From positions 62,001 through 126,000 of the forward strand of contig NZ_JAPQFJ010000008.1 of assembly GCF_026738875.1 (NCBI RefSeq): a stretch of DNA of 64,000 nt. Reading direction: 5' to 3'. The stretch's first letter is position 1, and each line of letters starts with the position of its first letter. Below the pieces are notes generated by a model that saw only the letters and a list, made by a program, of their open reading frames with translations, did not search any database and was not told where the DNA came from. Below, piece by piece: positions 19,845-28,488 of this stretch. The stretch is from Clostridium brassicae. Lineage in GTDB: Bacteria > Bacillota > Clostridia > Clostridiales > Clostridiaceae. The position numbers were made by a program, and so were the translations under genes.

Positions 19845-19875
19845 ATTTATATGAAATTTAAGTTAACAATATGAA
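19845..19875 (-). promoter_or_regulatory. Weak sigma-E-like promoter candidate for yyaC
   Basis: On the minus strand TTCATATT, a 14-base gap and CATATAAA resemble the sigma-E pattern (GTCATATT, 14, CATACAAT). The predicted start would fall inside the ribosome binding site, which counts against it. Confidence 0.22.
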
Positions 19876-19937
19876 AAGTTAGAATAAAAAAATATATATA
19901 TGAAAGAATTAGTAAATGAGGAATAAGGAGGTATATT

Positions 19938-20636
19938 ATGAATAAAAGGATTTTATCAGTTCTTATTATTTTTTGTACAGTAACTTTTAGCTATGTTATG
20001 ATTCAATTAAGTATTAAAAGATATGAACATAAAGTTTATATAAATAATAATATAGACGATAATTACACTTCAAATAAAACAATAAATCAGAATAAGAGAA
20101 AACTAGAAAAACAAGATATAAATAAATATAAAAATGACAAGAGCAGTAGCAAAAATAAAGGAATTGAGGAAAATAAAGAAATCATTAAGGAAAATCAAAA
20201 AAGTATAGTAAAAAATAATGAAAGTAACAAAAAAAAGTTGGAACAACAGGAAAACAATAATAAAGTAAATGATAATAATGAAGTAAATGATAATATGAAT
20301 ACACCAAGAGATGAGCAAGTAAATGTTGAAAATAGCAGATCTGATCTTAAAGTACAAGAACATAAAAAGAAACAACCATTTTTTAAAGTGCCTACGAAGG
20401 ATATAAGAGATAATTTGACATTAAGAGATAAGCAAAAGCTTATCTTATTGGCAAGAAAACTTTCACCTTTTGATTATAGTAGAATAAGGATGGATTTACA
20501 TTGTGAAGATGAAGAACAAGGAGTTAGAGATGCTATTATATTAGCTAGGCAAAGATTATCACATGAGGATTATCAAAATATAAGGAATATTTTAGAAAAA
20601 TTTATAAATATAGAATTAATAGAAAAAGAAAGCTAA
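19938..20636 (+). CDS. Membrane-anchored protein with Lys/Asn-rich linker, unknown function
   Basis: I do not recognise this 232-residue protein. It has an N-terminal membrane helix (residues 4-24), then a long low-complexity Lys/Asn/Glu linker (about 35-150), and a compact, more ordinary C-terminal domain (about 150-232) with paired SPFDYSRIRMDL and SHEDYQNIRNIL segments that resemble each other. The layout suggests an extracytoplasmic domain on a flexible tether. It starts after AAGGAGG and is transcribed divergently from yyaC, so a sporulation link is possible but unproven. Its last codons lie inside a terminator hairpin shared with the next gene. Confidence 0.6.
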   Translation: MNKRILSVLIIFCTVTFSYVMIQLSIKRYEHKVYINNNIDDNYTSNKTINQNKRKLEKQDINKYKNDKSSSKNKGIEENKEIIKENQKSIVKNNESNKKKLEQQENNNKVNDNNEVNDNMNTPRDEQVNVENSRSDLKVQEHKKKQPFFKVPTKDIRDNLTLRDKQKLILLARKLSPFDYSRIRMDLHCEDEEQGVRDAIILARQRLSHEDYQNIRNILEKFINIELIEKES

Positions 20637-20657
20637 GGAAGGTTAGCTTTCTTTTTC
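20622..20657. terminator. Bidirectional terminator overlapping both convergent gene ends
   Basis: 15-bp perfect arms GAAAAAGAAAGCTAA (20622-20636) and complement (20643-20657) around GGAAGG. The left arm encodes the end of the upstream protein and the right arm the end of the minus-strand protein, so both proteins end in Glu-Lys-Glu-Ser. Confidence 0.9.
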
Positions 20658-21368
20658 TTCTTTAGTCCATATATTTAACTGTTCAGTATTTGATAGTGCA
20701 TTAAGTAAGTTATTTTTTAAACCAGGGATATCTTTTTCTAAATCATAAGTAAGATTTTTTATGTATTCTCTTTTAGTAAATCCATTAGCAGGACATGGAT
20801 TAGAAACTATAGGGAAATGTTCTTTTTTTGCAAGAGATATTACTTGCTGTTCATCAATATAAATCATTGGACGAATTACAGTTATATCAGCTCTGCTTAA
20901 GTAAGTCTTAGGTAAGAAAGTATTTATTCTTCCTTCATAAAACATAGATAGCAAAAGTGTTTCAATTGCATCATTTTTATGATGGCCTAAAGCTACTTTA
21001 GTACAGCCTAATTTTTTAGCGTTATCATTTAAAGCACCTCTTCTTATATTAGCACATAATGAACATGGATTTTTTTCTTTTCTAATGTCAAAGACAATTT
21101 CTTGAATGTGGGTTTTGAATAAATAATAAGGTACTTGTAATTCTTGACACATCTCCGTTAAGGGAGAAAAATTAGAACCAGCACCTGGATCAATAGTTAT
21201 TGCTAATAATTCAAATGGCTCAGGAGAAAACTTTTGATAAGCGTTTAGAAGCTTAAGTAGAGTTATACTATCTTTACCACCAGATAACCCAACGGCTATC
21301 TTATCTCCTGGTTCTATAAGATTATAATCAGTTACTGCTTTACGTAATCTGCTTAATAGTTTTTGCAT
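20643..21368 (-). CDS. TtcA-like tRNA 2-thiocytidine synthetase family protein
   Basis: This 241-residue PP-loop ATPase has the pyrophosphatase loop VGLSGGKDSITLL at residues 26-38. A CxxC pair lies in CSLCANIRRGALN and a single cysteine in NPCPANG, the arrangement used by TtcA-type enzymes to hold an iron-sulphur cluster. The likely reaction is ATP activation of a tRNA cytidine and sulphur insertion. Substrate specificity among the TtcA/TilS/CTU1 relatives cannot be fixed from sequence alone, so I leave the symbol blank. It is encoded convergently with the preceding gene. Confidence 0.82.
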   Translation of the reverse strand: MQKLLSRLRKAVTDYNLIEPGDKIAVGLSGGKDSITLLKLLNAYQKFSPEPFELLAITIDPGAGSNFSPLTEMCQELQVPYYLFKTHIQEIVFDIRKEKNPCSLCANIRRGALNDNAKKLGCTKVALGHHKNDAIETLLLSMFYEGRINTFLPKTYLSRADITVIRPMIYIDEQQVISLAKKEHFPIVSNPCPANGFTKREYIKNLTYDLEKDIPGLKNNLLNALSNTEQLNIWTKEEKES

Positions 21369-21653
21369 AATTATCCTCCAACTATAGTTTAACTTTAGAT
21401 TATTTTATAATTAATAGTAGTTATTAAAAATTAAAGTTTTAACTTTATATATTATAATATAGCTAAATTATTAAATAAAGAGTAATTTTAAAACTAGGTT
21501 TTACAACAATATAAAAGAAAAACTGTTCTGAAGTATATATTGAAAAACTGTGTTTAAAAAGAAAAATCAAAATGAAATAATTAGAAAAAAGAAGTTATAC
21601 GAAGAAAAAAAGAGAAATATAAATAAAATTTTATATAATGAACAATTATGTAC

Positions 21654-21682
21654 TTGAAAATAAGTTTATATGTTAGTATACT
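21654..21682 (+). promoter_or_regulatory. Promoter of the tRNA cluster
   Basis: TTGAAA at 21654, a 17-base spacer and TATACT at 21677-21682 lie about 50 bases ahead of the first tRNA. No gene lies in 21369-21732; the rest of that gap is AT-rich and featureless. Confidence 0.75.
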
Positions 21683-21732
21683 AATATTCGTTGACGCGGT
21701 AAAAAACATTAACAAAACGAAATAATGAATAA

Positions 21733-21808
<76 letters not shown>

Positions 21809-21813
21809 ATTAA

Positions 21814-21898
21814 GGAGGAGTTCCCGAGTGGCCAAAGGGGGCAGACTGTAAATCTGTTGCGTTTCGCTTCGATGGTTCGAATCCATCTTCCTCCACCA
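21814..21898 (+). tRNA. tRNA-Tyr, anticodon GTA (copy 1)
   Basis: The 85-base tRNA has a long variable arm (GCGTTTCGCTTC), as expected for bacterial tRNA-Tyr, anticodon GTA in ACTGTAAAT, and an encoded CCA. It is identical to the copy at 22019. Confidence 0.97.
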
Positions 21899-21905
21899 TA
21901 TAAAT

Positions 21906-21981
21906 GGGCGCATAGCTCAGCTGGGAGAGCATCTGCCTTACAAGCAGGGGGTCACAGGTTCGAGCCCTGTTGTGCCCACCA
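21906..21981 (+). tRNA. tRNA-Val, anticodon TAC
   Basis: The 76-base cloverleaf has acceptor GGGCGCA with TGTGCCC, an anticodon loop CTTACAA giving TAC, and an encoded ACCA end. Confidence 0.97.
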
Positions 21982-22018
21982 TTTATGTGAAAAATTGGTT
22001 AAAATTATTATATATTAG

Positions 22019-22103
22019 GGAGGAGTTCCCGAGTGGCCAAAGGGGGCAGACTGTAAATCTGTTGCGTTTCGCTTCGATGGTTCGAATCCATCTTCCTCCA
22101 CCA
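22019..22103 (+). tRNA. tRNA-Tyr, anticodon GTA (copy 2)
   Basis: An exact 85-base duplicate of the tRNA-Tyr at 21814-21898, with the same long variable arm and encoded CCA. Confidence 0.97.
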
Positions 22104-22105
22104 TA

Positions 22106-22130
22106 AGACATCTATTTTAGGTGTCTTTTT
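22106..22130 (+). terminator. Terminator of the tRNA cluster
   Basis: AGACATCT and AGGTGTCT arms (one G-U pair) with a 5-base loop, followed by TTTTATTTT, begin three bases after the last CCA. Confidence 0.8.
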
Positions 22131-22188
22131 ATTTTGTGAACAAAGTGTAAATTCTAAAAAAATCCAGCAAAGCTTAGGTAGTTTTTTA

Positions 22189-22217
22189 TTGACACCTTAA
22201 TTTTACTATGTTAAGAT
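22189..22217 (+). promoter_or_regulatory. Promoter of the SAM-riboswitch/metK transcript
   Basis: A perfect TTGACA at 22189-22194, a 17-base spacer and TAAGAT at 22212-22217. Transcription would begin about 25 bases before the aptamer. Confidence 0.8.
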
Positions 22218-22250
22218 TATTTTGTTTTAAACAATAGAATATTGGATAAG

Positions 22251-22404
22251 ATAATCTTATCAAGAGAGGTGGAGGGACTGGCCCTGTGAAACCCAGCAAC
22301 CTGTACAAATTGTACAAAGGTGCTAATTCCTGCAGATTATATCTGCGAGATAAGGATACTATTTAAACGCGGAAAAACCTCTTCTTAATAAGAAGGGGTT
22401 TTTA
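22251..22404 (+). promoter_or_regulatory. SAM-I (S-box) riboswitch with terminator, controlling metK
   Basis: The leader contains the S-box core: AGAGAGGTGGAGGGACTGG, CCCTGTGAAACCCAGCAACC, GGTGCTAATTCC, and the closing GATAAG that pairs with CTTATC at 22256. A terminator follows (AAAAACCTCTTCTT with its complement, ending GGGGTTTTTA). The expected logic is that S-adenosylmethionine binding stabilises the aptamer and lets the terminator form, shutting off the SAM synthetase gene. Confidence 0.95.
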
Positions 22405-22429
22405 TATTTTGTGGAGGGAGAGGTTATAA

Positions 22430-23605
22430 ATGAAAAGATTGTTTACTTCAGAATCAGTTACAGAAGGACATCCAGATAAAATATGTGACCAAATATCAGA
22501 TGCTATTTTAGATGCTATTTTAGAGCAAGATCCAATGGGAAGAGTTGCTTGTGAAACTGCTGTAACAACAGGCATGGTAATGGTAATGGGAGAAATAACA
22601 ACTAATTGTTATGTAGATATTCCTAAAGTTGTTAGAAATACAATTAAAGAAATAGGATACACAAGAGCTAAATTTGGATTTGATGCAGACACTTGCTCAG
22701 TTCTAACAGCTATAGATGAGCAATCAGTAGATATAGCTATGGGTGTAAATGAAGCTTTAGAATCAAGAATGGGTGAAAAAGACGAACTTGAAGCAATAGG
22801 TGCTGGAGATCAAGGGCTTATGTTTGGATATGCAACAAATGAAACTCCAGAATATATGCCTCTTGCAATAAATATGGCTCATAAACTTTCAAAAAGATTA
22901 ACTGATGTAAGAAAAGATGGAACTTTAGATTATTTAAGACCAGATGGCAAAACACAGGTTACAGTTGAATATGAAGATGGAAGACCTGTTAGAATTGATG
23001 CTGTAGTAATTTCTACTCAACATGGTCCAGATGTTACTCAAGAGCAAATCAGGGAAGATTTAATGAAATATGTAATAAGAGAAGTTATACCAAATGAATG
23101 GTTAGATGAAAAAACTAAGTACTATATAAATCCTACTGGAAGATTTGTAATAGGAGGACCACAAGGAGATTCAGGGCTTACTGGAAGAAAGATAATTGTT
23201 GATACTTATGGAGGAACAGGTAGACATGGTGGTGGAGCTTTTTCAGGGAAGGATCCAACAAAAGTAGATAGATCAGCTGCTTATGCTGCTAGATGGGTTG
23301 CTAAAAACTTGATAGCTGCAGGTGTTGCAGATAAGTTAGAAATAGGGCTTGCTTATGCAATAGGAGTAGCGCAACCAGTATCTTTATTAGTTAATACTTT
23401 TGATACAGGAAAAATTAGTGATGATAAGATAATTGAAATCGTTAATAAAGTATTTGATTTAAGACCAGCAGCTATTATCAAGGAATTAGATTTAAGAAGG
23501 CCTATATATAGACAGACAGCAGCGTATGGCCATTTTGGAAGAGTTGATGTAGAACTTCCATGGGAAAAATTAGATAAAGTTGAACAAATTAAAAATCTTT
23601 TATAA
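22430..23605 (+). CDS. metK: S-adenosylmethionine synthetase
   Basis: This 391-residue protein is full length for MetK, which makes SAM from methionine and ATP in the cytosol. Signatures are [20 protein letters not shown] at residues 8-27, the hexapeptide GAGDQG near 118 and the glycine loop [19 protein letters not shown] near 265. The SAM riboswitch just upstream gives product feedback. It is monocistronic, with a terminator close behind. Confidence 0.98.
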   Translation: MKRLFTSESVTEGHPDKICDQISDAILDAILEQDPMGRVACETAVTTGMVMVMGEITTNCYVDIPKVVRNTIKEIGYTRAKFGFDADTCSVLTAIDEQSVDIAMGVNEALESRMGEKDELEAIGAGDQGLMFGYATNETPEYMPLAINMAHKLSKRLTDVRKDGTLDYLRPDGKTQVTVEYEDGRPVRIDAVVISTQHGPDVTQEQIREDLMKYVIREVIPNEWLDEKTKYYINPTGRFVIGGPQGDSGLTGRKIIVDTYGGTGRHGGGAFSGKDPTKVDRSAAYAARWVAKNLIAAGVADKLEIGLAYAIGVAQPVSLLVNTFDTGKISDDKIIEIVNKVFDLRPAAIIKELDLRRPIYRQTAAYGHFGRVDVELPWEKLDKVEQIKNLL

Positions 23606-23618
23606 ATAGTTATTAATT

Positions 23619-23652
23619 AAAGGCTAGTATTCACTAATGGATACTAGCCTTT
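23619..23652 (+). terminator. Terminator of metK
   Basis: 12-bp arms AAAGGCTAGTAT and complement with a 10-base loop, then TTTGTTTATT. Confidence 0.8.
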
Positions 23653-23761
23653 GTTTATTAACATATTATTATGTCAAAAATAAAATACAGACCCATAGTT
23701 GAGAAATGTATACTGTTTACATTATAATTAAAAGAAGTAAATGAATTTTAGGAGAGATTTT

Positions 23762-25972
23762 ATGAATGAGATTCAGGGATTGGTAGAAGATATTATTTTT
23801 CAAAATGATGAAAATGGATATGTAGTTGCACATATAAAGAATAAAAAAGATAGAGTAACTATTACAGGATGTATACCATATATTAGTGAAGGTCAAAATC
23901 TAAAACTATTAGGTGAATGGGTTACTCATCCACAATTTGGGCAACAATTCAATGTAAAGGCTTGTGAGGAACTTGTGCCAAATTCATTAGAAGGAATAGA
24001 AAAATATTTATCTTCTGGCATGATATCTGGAATAGGGCCTGTTACAGCCCAAAAAATAGTAGCGCATTTTGGAATGGATACTTTAGATGTGCTGGATAAT
24101 AATATGGAAAGATTAAAAGAGATAGATGGAATTGGAGAAAAGAAGATAGAGACTATAGCCAATTCGTACTCTAAACATAGAGAACTTAGAAATATAATGG
24201 TTTTTTTACAAACTTACGGAGTTACAGTAAAGCAATGTATAAAAATACACAAGAGATTTGGTGAAAATTCAATAAATGTAGTAAAAGAAAATCCGTATAC
24301 ACTTACTGATGAAATATCAGGAATAGGATTTAAAACAGCAGATAAAATTGCAAGAAGCTTAGGAATAGATAAGGATTCTCCTTTTAGAATACAGTCTGGA
24401 ATAAGATATATAGTAAACCAATTTTGCGGAATGGGAAATACATATATGCCTTTAGGAAATTTTATAAAAGAGGGGAAAAGTGTCCTTGGTGTAGATGAGG
24501 AGAGTCTAAATAAGAACCTTCAGGAATCAGCATTAAATGGTACACTTAAAGTAGAATTAATTGAAGGGGAAGAATGTGTTTTTACTATGCCTTATTATTA
24601 TTGTGAGTTATCAGTAACGAGTAAAATATTAACCCTTACAACTAGTAACTATGATAAAATTAATATTAATGTAGATGAAAAGGTACGATGCTTTGAACAG
24701 GAAAATAAAATAAAATTTGCACCTATACAAGAAGAAGCAATCAAGGGAGCTTTTCAAAATGGAATAGAGATTATTACAGGTGGACCAGGAACAGGGAAAA
24801 CAACTATCATTAAATGTATAACAGAAATTTTTGAAGAAGCATCAATGACGGTATTTATGGCAGCACCAACAGGACGTGCAGCCAAAAGAATGAGTGAAGC
24901 TACTGGAAGGGAATCTAAGACAATACATAGGCTTCTAGAGATGGGAATAAATGAAGAAGAGGATATGGGTTTTTTTAAGGGAGAAGAATCTCCACTCCAA
25001 TGTGATGTAGTAATAATAGATGAGGCCTCTATGATTGATATACTATTAATGAATAATCTTTTAAAGGCTATACCTATGGGGACAAGACTTATAATGGTTG
25101 GAGATTCAGATCAACTTCCATCTGTAGGCCCAGGAAATGTTCTTAGAGATTTAATTGAAAGTAAATGTGTTAAAGTTGTAAGGCTAAAAGAAATATTTAG
25201 GCAGGCAGAAGAGAGTATGATAGTAGTAAATGCTCATAAAATTAATAATGGAGAGATGCCAATTTTAAATAAGAAAGATAAGGATTTTTATTTTATAAAT
25301 TGTAAAGAATCAGATAAAATACTTGAAACATTAATCGGACTTATTAATAAAAGATTGCCTAACTTTAATAAAAATTGGAATAAAATTAAGGATATTCAGA
25401 TACTCTCTCCAATGAGAAAAGGAACTTTAGGTGTGGTTAATTTAAATAATTGCCTTCAAAAGGTTTTAAATCCTCCTACAAATGAGAAACAAGAAATACA
25501 ATTTAAAGATATAGTTTTTAGAACTGGTGATAAGGTTATGCAAACTAAAAATAACTATAACTTAAAATGGACTAAAATAGATGGATATGGTGAAGAAGAG
25601 GGACTTGGCGTTTTTAATGGTGATATAGGATATATTTCAGAAGTTGAAGATGATAAAATATCAGTAATATTTGATGATGAGAGAAAAATTATATATGATA
25701 ATGTTTATTTAGACGAATTGGAACTAGCTTATGCTATGACAGTTCATAAAAGTCAGGGAAGTGAATTCCCAGTAGTTATTATGCCTATGTTTATGGGACC
25801 ACCTCTTCTTATGAATAAAAATTTATTTTACACAGGTATTACTAGAGCTAAACAAATGGTTACGTTAGTAGGATTTCCAAAAGCTATTCATTTTATGATA
25901 AGTAATAATAGAAGTTTTGACAGATATTCAGCATTGAAGTGGAGAATACTTAATATATTAGGCAATGATTAA
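23762..25972 (+). CDS. recD2: RecD2-type ATP-dependent DNA helicase
   Basis: This 736-residue SF1 helicase is of the RecD2/YrrC family, which works without RecBC. It has an N-terminal OB-like part, helix-hairpin-helix segments (GIGPVTAQKIVAHFG and IDGIGEKKIETIA, about residues 90-135), Walker A GGPGTGKTTIIKC (about 340), Walker B VVIIDEASMID and motif VI-like TVHKSQGSEFPVVIMP near the end. The ATG at 23762 follows GGAGAG at 23751-23756; an in-frame ATG seven codons upstream lacks a site. Likely role: 5'-3' unwinding in repair or replication-fork rescue. Confidence 0.93.
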   Translation: MNEIQGLVEDIIFQNDENGYVVAHIKNKKDRVTITGCIPYISEGQNLKLLGEWVTHPQFGQQFNVKACEELVPNSLEGIEKYLSSGMISGIGPVTAQKIVAHFGMDTLDVLDNNMERLKEIDGIGEKKIETIANSYSKHRELRNIMVFLQTYGVTVKQCIKIHKRFGENSINVVKENPYTLTDEISGIGFKTADKIARSLGIDKDSPFRIQSGIRYIVNQFCGMGNTYMPLGNFIKEGKSVLGVDEESLNKNLQESALNGTLKVELIEGEECVFTMPYYYCELSVTSKILTLTTSNYDKININVDEKVRCFEQENKIKFAPIQEEAIKGAFQNGIEIITGGPGTGKTTIIKCITEIFEEASMTVFMAAPTGRAAKRMSEATGRESKTIHRLLEMGINEEEDMGFFKGEESPLQCDVVIIDEASMIDILLMNNLLKAIPMGTRLIMVGDSDQLPSVGPGNVLRDLIESKCVKVVRLKEIFRQAEESMIVVNAHKINNGEMPILNKKDKDFYFINCKESDKILETLIGLINKRLPNFNKNWNKIKDIQILSPMRKGTLGVVNLNNCLQKVLNPPTNEKQEIQFKDIVFRTGDKVMQTKNNYNLKWTKIDGYGEEEGLGVFNGDIGYISEVEDDKISVIFDDERKIIYDNVYLDELELAYAMTVHKSQGSEFPVVIMPMFMGPPLLMNKNLFYTGITRAKQMVTLVGFPKAIHFMISNNRSFDRYSALKWRILNILGND

Positions 25973-26023
25973 TTTGCATATAAAATATAGGATTAATAAA
26001 TAAACTAATTGGAGAGGATAAAG

Positions 26024-27046
26024 ATGAGTGGAGGTTTGAAGCATTCCATTTTTAGATTGGAGAGTAAAAAGATAAGTCACCAGATATTAGAATGGGGTTT
26101 TAGTAAAGAGAGATATTTAAATGTTGTATCACCTCCATATATTTCAACAGATATATTTGTTGAAATTATTTTAAGTTTTATAAGGCAAAATAAGAAAATT
26201 TTATATATTACTAATGAAAATGATTCAGAGATAGAGATTGTTGAAAAAATCAAAAAAGAAAGCAAGTTTAGAAGATATACTTATTTAAAAGAAAATAGTA
26301 AGTTTCAAGAATCCTTGTTAATTATAGCTAGACATGAAATGGCAGATAAGCTTAATTGTAAATTTGATTTAATTATTTATGACGAAATAAAAAATTTCTC
26401 AGAATATAAGATATATGACATTATAGACATAATGAATCGTAGAGCTCATGATGATACTAAGTTAATAACTTGTTTTATAGAAAAAATTTTTCAAAATAAA
26501 AGAGAAATAGTTTTACCTGTAAGAAACAACGTATACCCTTTAATAGAACCTAAATTTATTAGTACTAGAGTAGATATAAATAAAGATATTCCTTATGTTA
26601 TTTATGAATATTTAGAATGGTCTTTAAAAATCAATTCACAGAAGGTCGTTGTTTATGTGCCTTGTGAAGATAAACTATATAAAGTATATAAATACCTAGC
26701 TCTATACTGTGATAGGATGAATAAGAATATTTTGTCTTTTGTAAAAAATAAGAGTAATAAGAAGATATTAAACAATTTTTTAAAGATGAAAGAAGGATTA
26801 TTAATCACTAACGATCTGTATTCAGATATAAGCAATAGCAGTGTCATGGTATTTTTTGCTGATGATAAAGTATTTGATTATAAAAAATTAGTTTATATTA
26901 GTGGAAAGGTAGGTAAAAGTGAAAAAAAACCTAAGGGTGAAGTTATATTTTTAGGAAATTGTGAAACTGAAGATATAGATAAGGCAAAAAATATAACTAG
27001 AAATTTCAACAAAGAAGCATGGGAAATGAATTTATTAAGAATATAA
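26024..27046 (+). CDS. ComFA-like helicase-fold protein lacking a Walker A motif
   Basis: This 340-residue protein sits directly before, and overlaps by 28 bases, a comFC-like gene, the place normally taken by comFA. Elements recall an SF2 helicase: a strand ending KILYITNEND (motif Ia region), LIIYDEIKNF at the DEAD-box position, a DTKLITCFIE segment and a second domain with KVVVYVPCEDK. I see no GxGKT P-loop at all, so ATP hydrolysis as in ComFA is doubtful. The start at 26024 follows GGAGAGG; a TTG at 26009 overlaps that site. It may be a degenerate or repurposed ComFA. Confidence 0.5.
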   Translation: MSGGLKHSIFRLESKKISHQILEWGFSKERYLNVVSPPYISTDIFVEIILSFIRQNKKILYITNENDSEIEIVEKIKKESKFRRYTYLKENSKFQESLLIIARHEMADKLNCKFDLIIYDEIKNFSEYKIYDIIDIMNRRAHDDTKLITCFIEKIFQNKREIVLPVRNNVYPLIEPKFISTRVDINKDIPYVIYEYLEWSLKINSQKVVVYVPCEDKLYKVYKYLALYCDRMNKNILSFVKNKSNKKILNNFLKMKEGLLITNDLYSDISNSSVMVFFADDKVFDYKKLVYISGKVGKSEKKPKGEVIFLGNCETEDIDKAKNITRNFNKEAWEMNLLRI

Positions 27047-27699
27047 AATATTTATTTAATTGTTTATTAGAGGTTATTTATAGTGACAACAGGGGTTGTG
27101 TGGTTTGTAATGAATATGTAAGTGAAAATAAGATTTTATGTACTGTATGCTTAGGGAAAATAAAAAAATGCAGAGGATGTTTTGAAATACATAAAGAAAA
27201 TTTAAATATTAAGTGCTATAGTGCTACATACTATTCATATATAATAAAGAGATTGATTTTAAATTTAAAATATAAATCAGATTTTAAGGCAGGAGAAGTT
27301 TTAGCTAAATATATGTTAGAAACTATAGAAAACAATAAAATGAAATTTGACATTATAACTTATGTACCTTTAACAAAACAATCTATTAAAAAAAGAGGAT
27401 ATAATCAAGGAAGGTACTTAGCTAAATTTATAGGAGATAAAACAAATAAAAAAGTTTATAGAATATTAAAAAAATGTAAACAAACAAAAGATCAAATAGG
27501 TTTAAGTAAAGAAGAGAGATGGAATAATCTTAAGGGTTCTTTTCAGTTTATTAATTTAAAATATTTTCAAAATAAGAATATTTTAATAGTTGATGATGTT
27601 ATTACTACAGGAGCTACAGGATTTTATTGTGCTAAGACTTTAATTAAAAATGGAGCGAAAAATGTAGTGATTTTATCTGCCGCTAAGAGTAGTATATAA
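27019..27699 (+). CDS. comFC: ComFC-like phosphoribosyltransferase-domain protein
   Basis: This 226-residue protein has an N-terminal zinc-finger-like pair of CxxC motifs (CVVCNEYV at about 27-34, CTVCLGKIKKCRGC at 42-55). It is followed by a type I phosphoribosyltransferase domain with KKRGYNQGRYLAKFI and the PRPP loop VDDVITTGATG near 192. ComFC/GntX proteins take part in natural transformation in other Firmicutes, though their exact biochemistry is unclear. It overlaps the upstream ComFA-like gene and is probably translationally coupled. Confidence 0.85.
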   Translation: MGNEFIKNIKYLFNCLLEVIYSDNRGCVVCNEYVSENKILCTVCLGKIKKCRGCFEIHKENLNIKCYSATYYSYIIKRLILNLKYKSDFKAGEVLAKYMLETIENNKMKFDIITYVPLTKQSIKKRGYNQGRYLAKFIGDKTNKKVYRILKKCKQTKDQIGLSKEERWNNLKGSFQFINLKYFQNKNILIVDDVITTGATGFYCAKTLIKNGAKNVVILSAAKSSI

Positions 27700-27930
27700 A
27701 ATCCCACTAACTTATATTTTAACATAAATTTAATAAAATTTCTTCTAATAAATTAGGTTATAAGAAAGAAAAATAGCTAGATAAATAATAGTATGATGAG
27801 ATAAATTGTTTAAAAATTTTGTTAATTCAGCTTATTGGTCTTGTTATTTATTTAAATAAATTATAAAATGTAATAAAGATAATTAAATATTAAAAGACAT
27901 ATGTAATATATCCAGGAAGGGGCTGACTTT

Positions 27931-28464
27931 ATGAATATAACAGTAGTTGGTAAAAACATACCAGTGACAGAAGGGTTAAGAAATGCAGTAGAAAACAAAT
28001 TGTCAAAATTAGACAAATACTTCAGTCCACATGTAAAGGCAAGTACTACTCTAAGTGTACAGAAAAATAGCCAGATAGTAGAAGTTACAATACCATTTAA
28101 TGGAGTTATTTTAAGAGGCGAAGAATCTAATGAAGATATGTATGCAGCCATAGATCTAGTTGTTGAAAAGTTAGAAAGACAAATTAGAAAACAAAAAACT
28201 AAGCTTGAAAAAAGAAAGCATGGAGATGCTTTAAAATTTCAATTTATACCTGAATACGTTCCTAAAAATGATGAAAAGGGTGAATCTAAAATAGTTAAAA
28301 CTAAAAGATTTCCAATAAAGCCTATGAGCAATGAAGAAGCTTTACTTCAAATGGAACTTTTAGGACATAACTTCTTTGTATATACTAATGGAGAAACAAA
28401 TGAGGTTAATGTTGTATATAGAAGAAAAGATGGACAATATGGTCTTATAGAACCAGAAAATTAA
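27931..28464 (+). CDS. hpf: Long-form ribosome hibernation promoting factor
   Basis: This 177-residue protein has an N-terminal S30AE/YfiA domain (1-100; VTEGLRNAVENKLSKLDKYF and a basic KLERQIRKQKTKLEKRKHG helix), a linker and the C-terminal dimerisation domain (about 119-177; KRFPIKPMSNEEALLQMELLGHNFFVY) that marks the long form. It pairs 70S ribosomes into inactive 100S dimers in stationary phase. It has its own AGGAAGGGG site and a terminator immediately after the stop. Confidence 0.95.
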   Translation: MNITVVGKNIPVTEGLRNAVENKLSKLDKYFSPHVKASTTLSVQKNSQIVEVTIPFNGVILRGEESNEDMYAAIDLVVEKLERQIRKQKTKLEKRKHGDALKFQFIPEYVPKNDEKGESKIVKTKRFPIKPMSNEEALLQMELLGHNFFVYTNGETNEVNVVYRRKDGQYGLIEPEN

Positions 28465-28488
28465 AAAGGAGGATTACCTCCTTTTTTT
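28463..28488. terminator. Bidirectional terminator between hpf and the convergent HAD-like gene
   Basis: 10-bp arms AAAAAGGAGG and CCTCCTTTTT with an ATTA loop. The minus-strand gene's stop codon (28474-28476) lies inside it. Confidence 0.88.
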
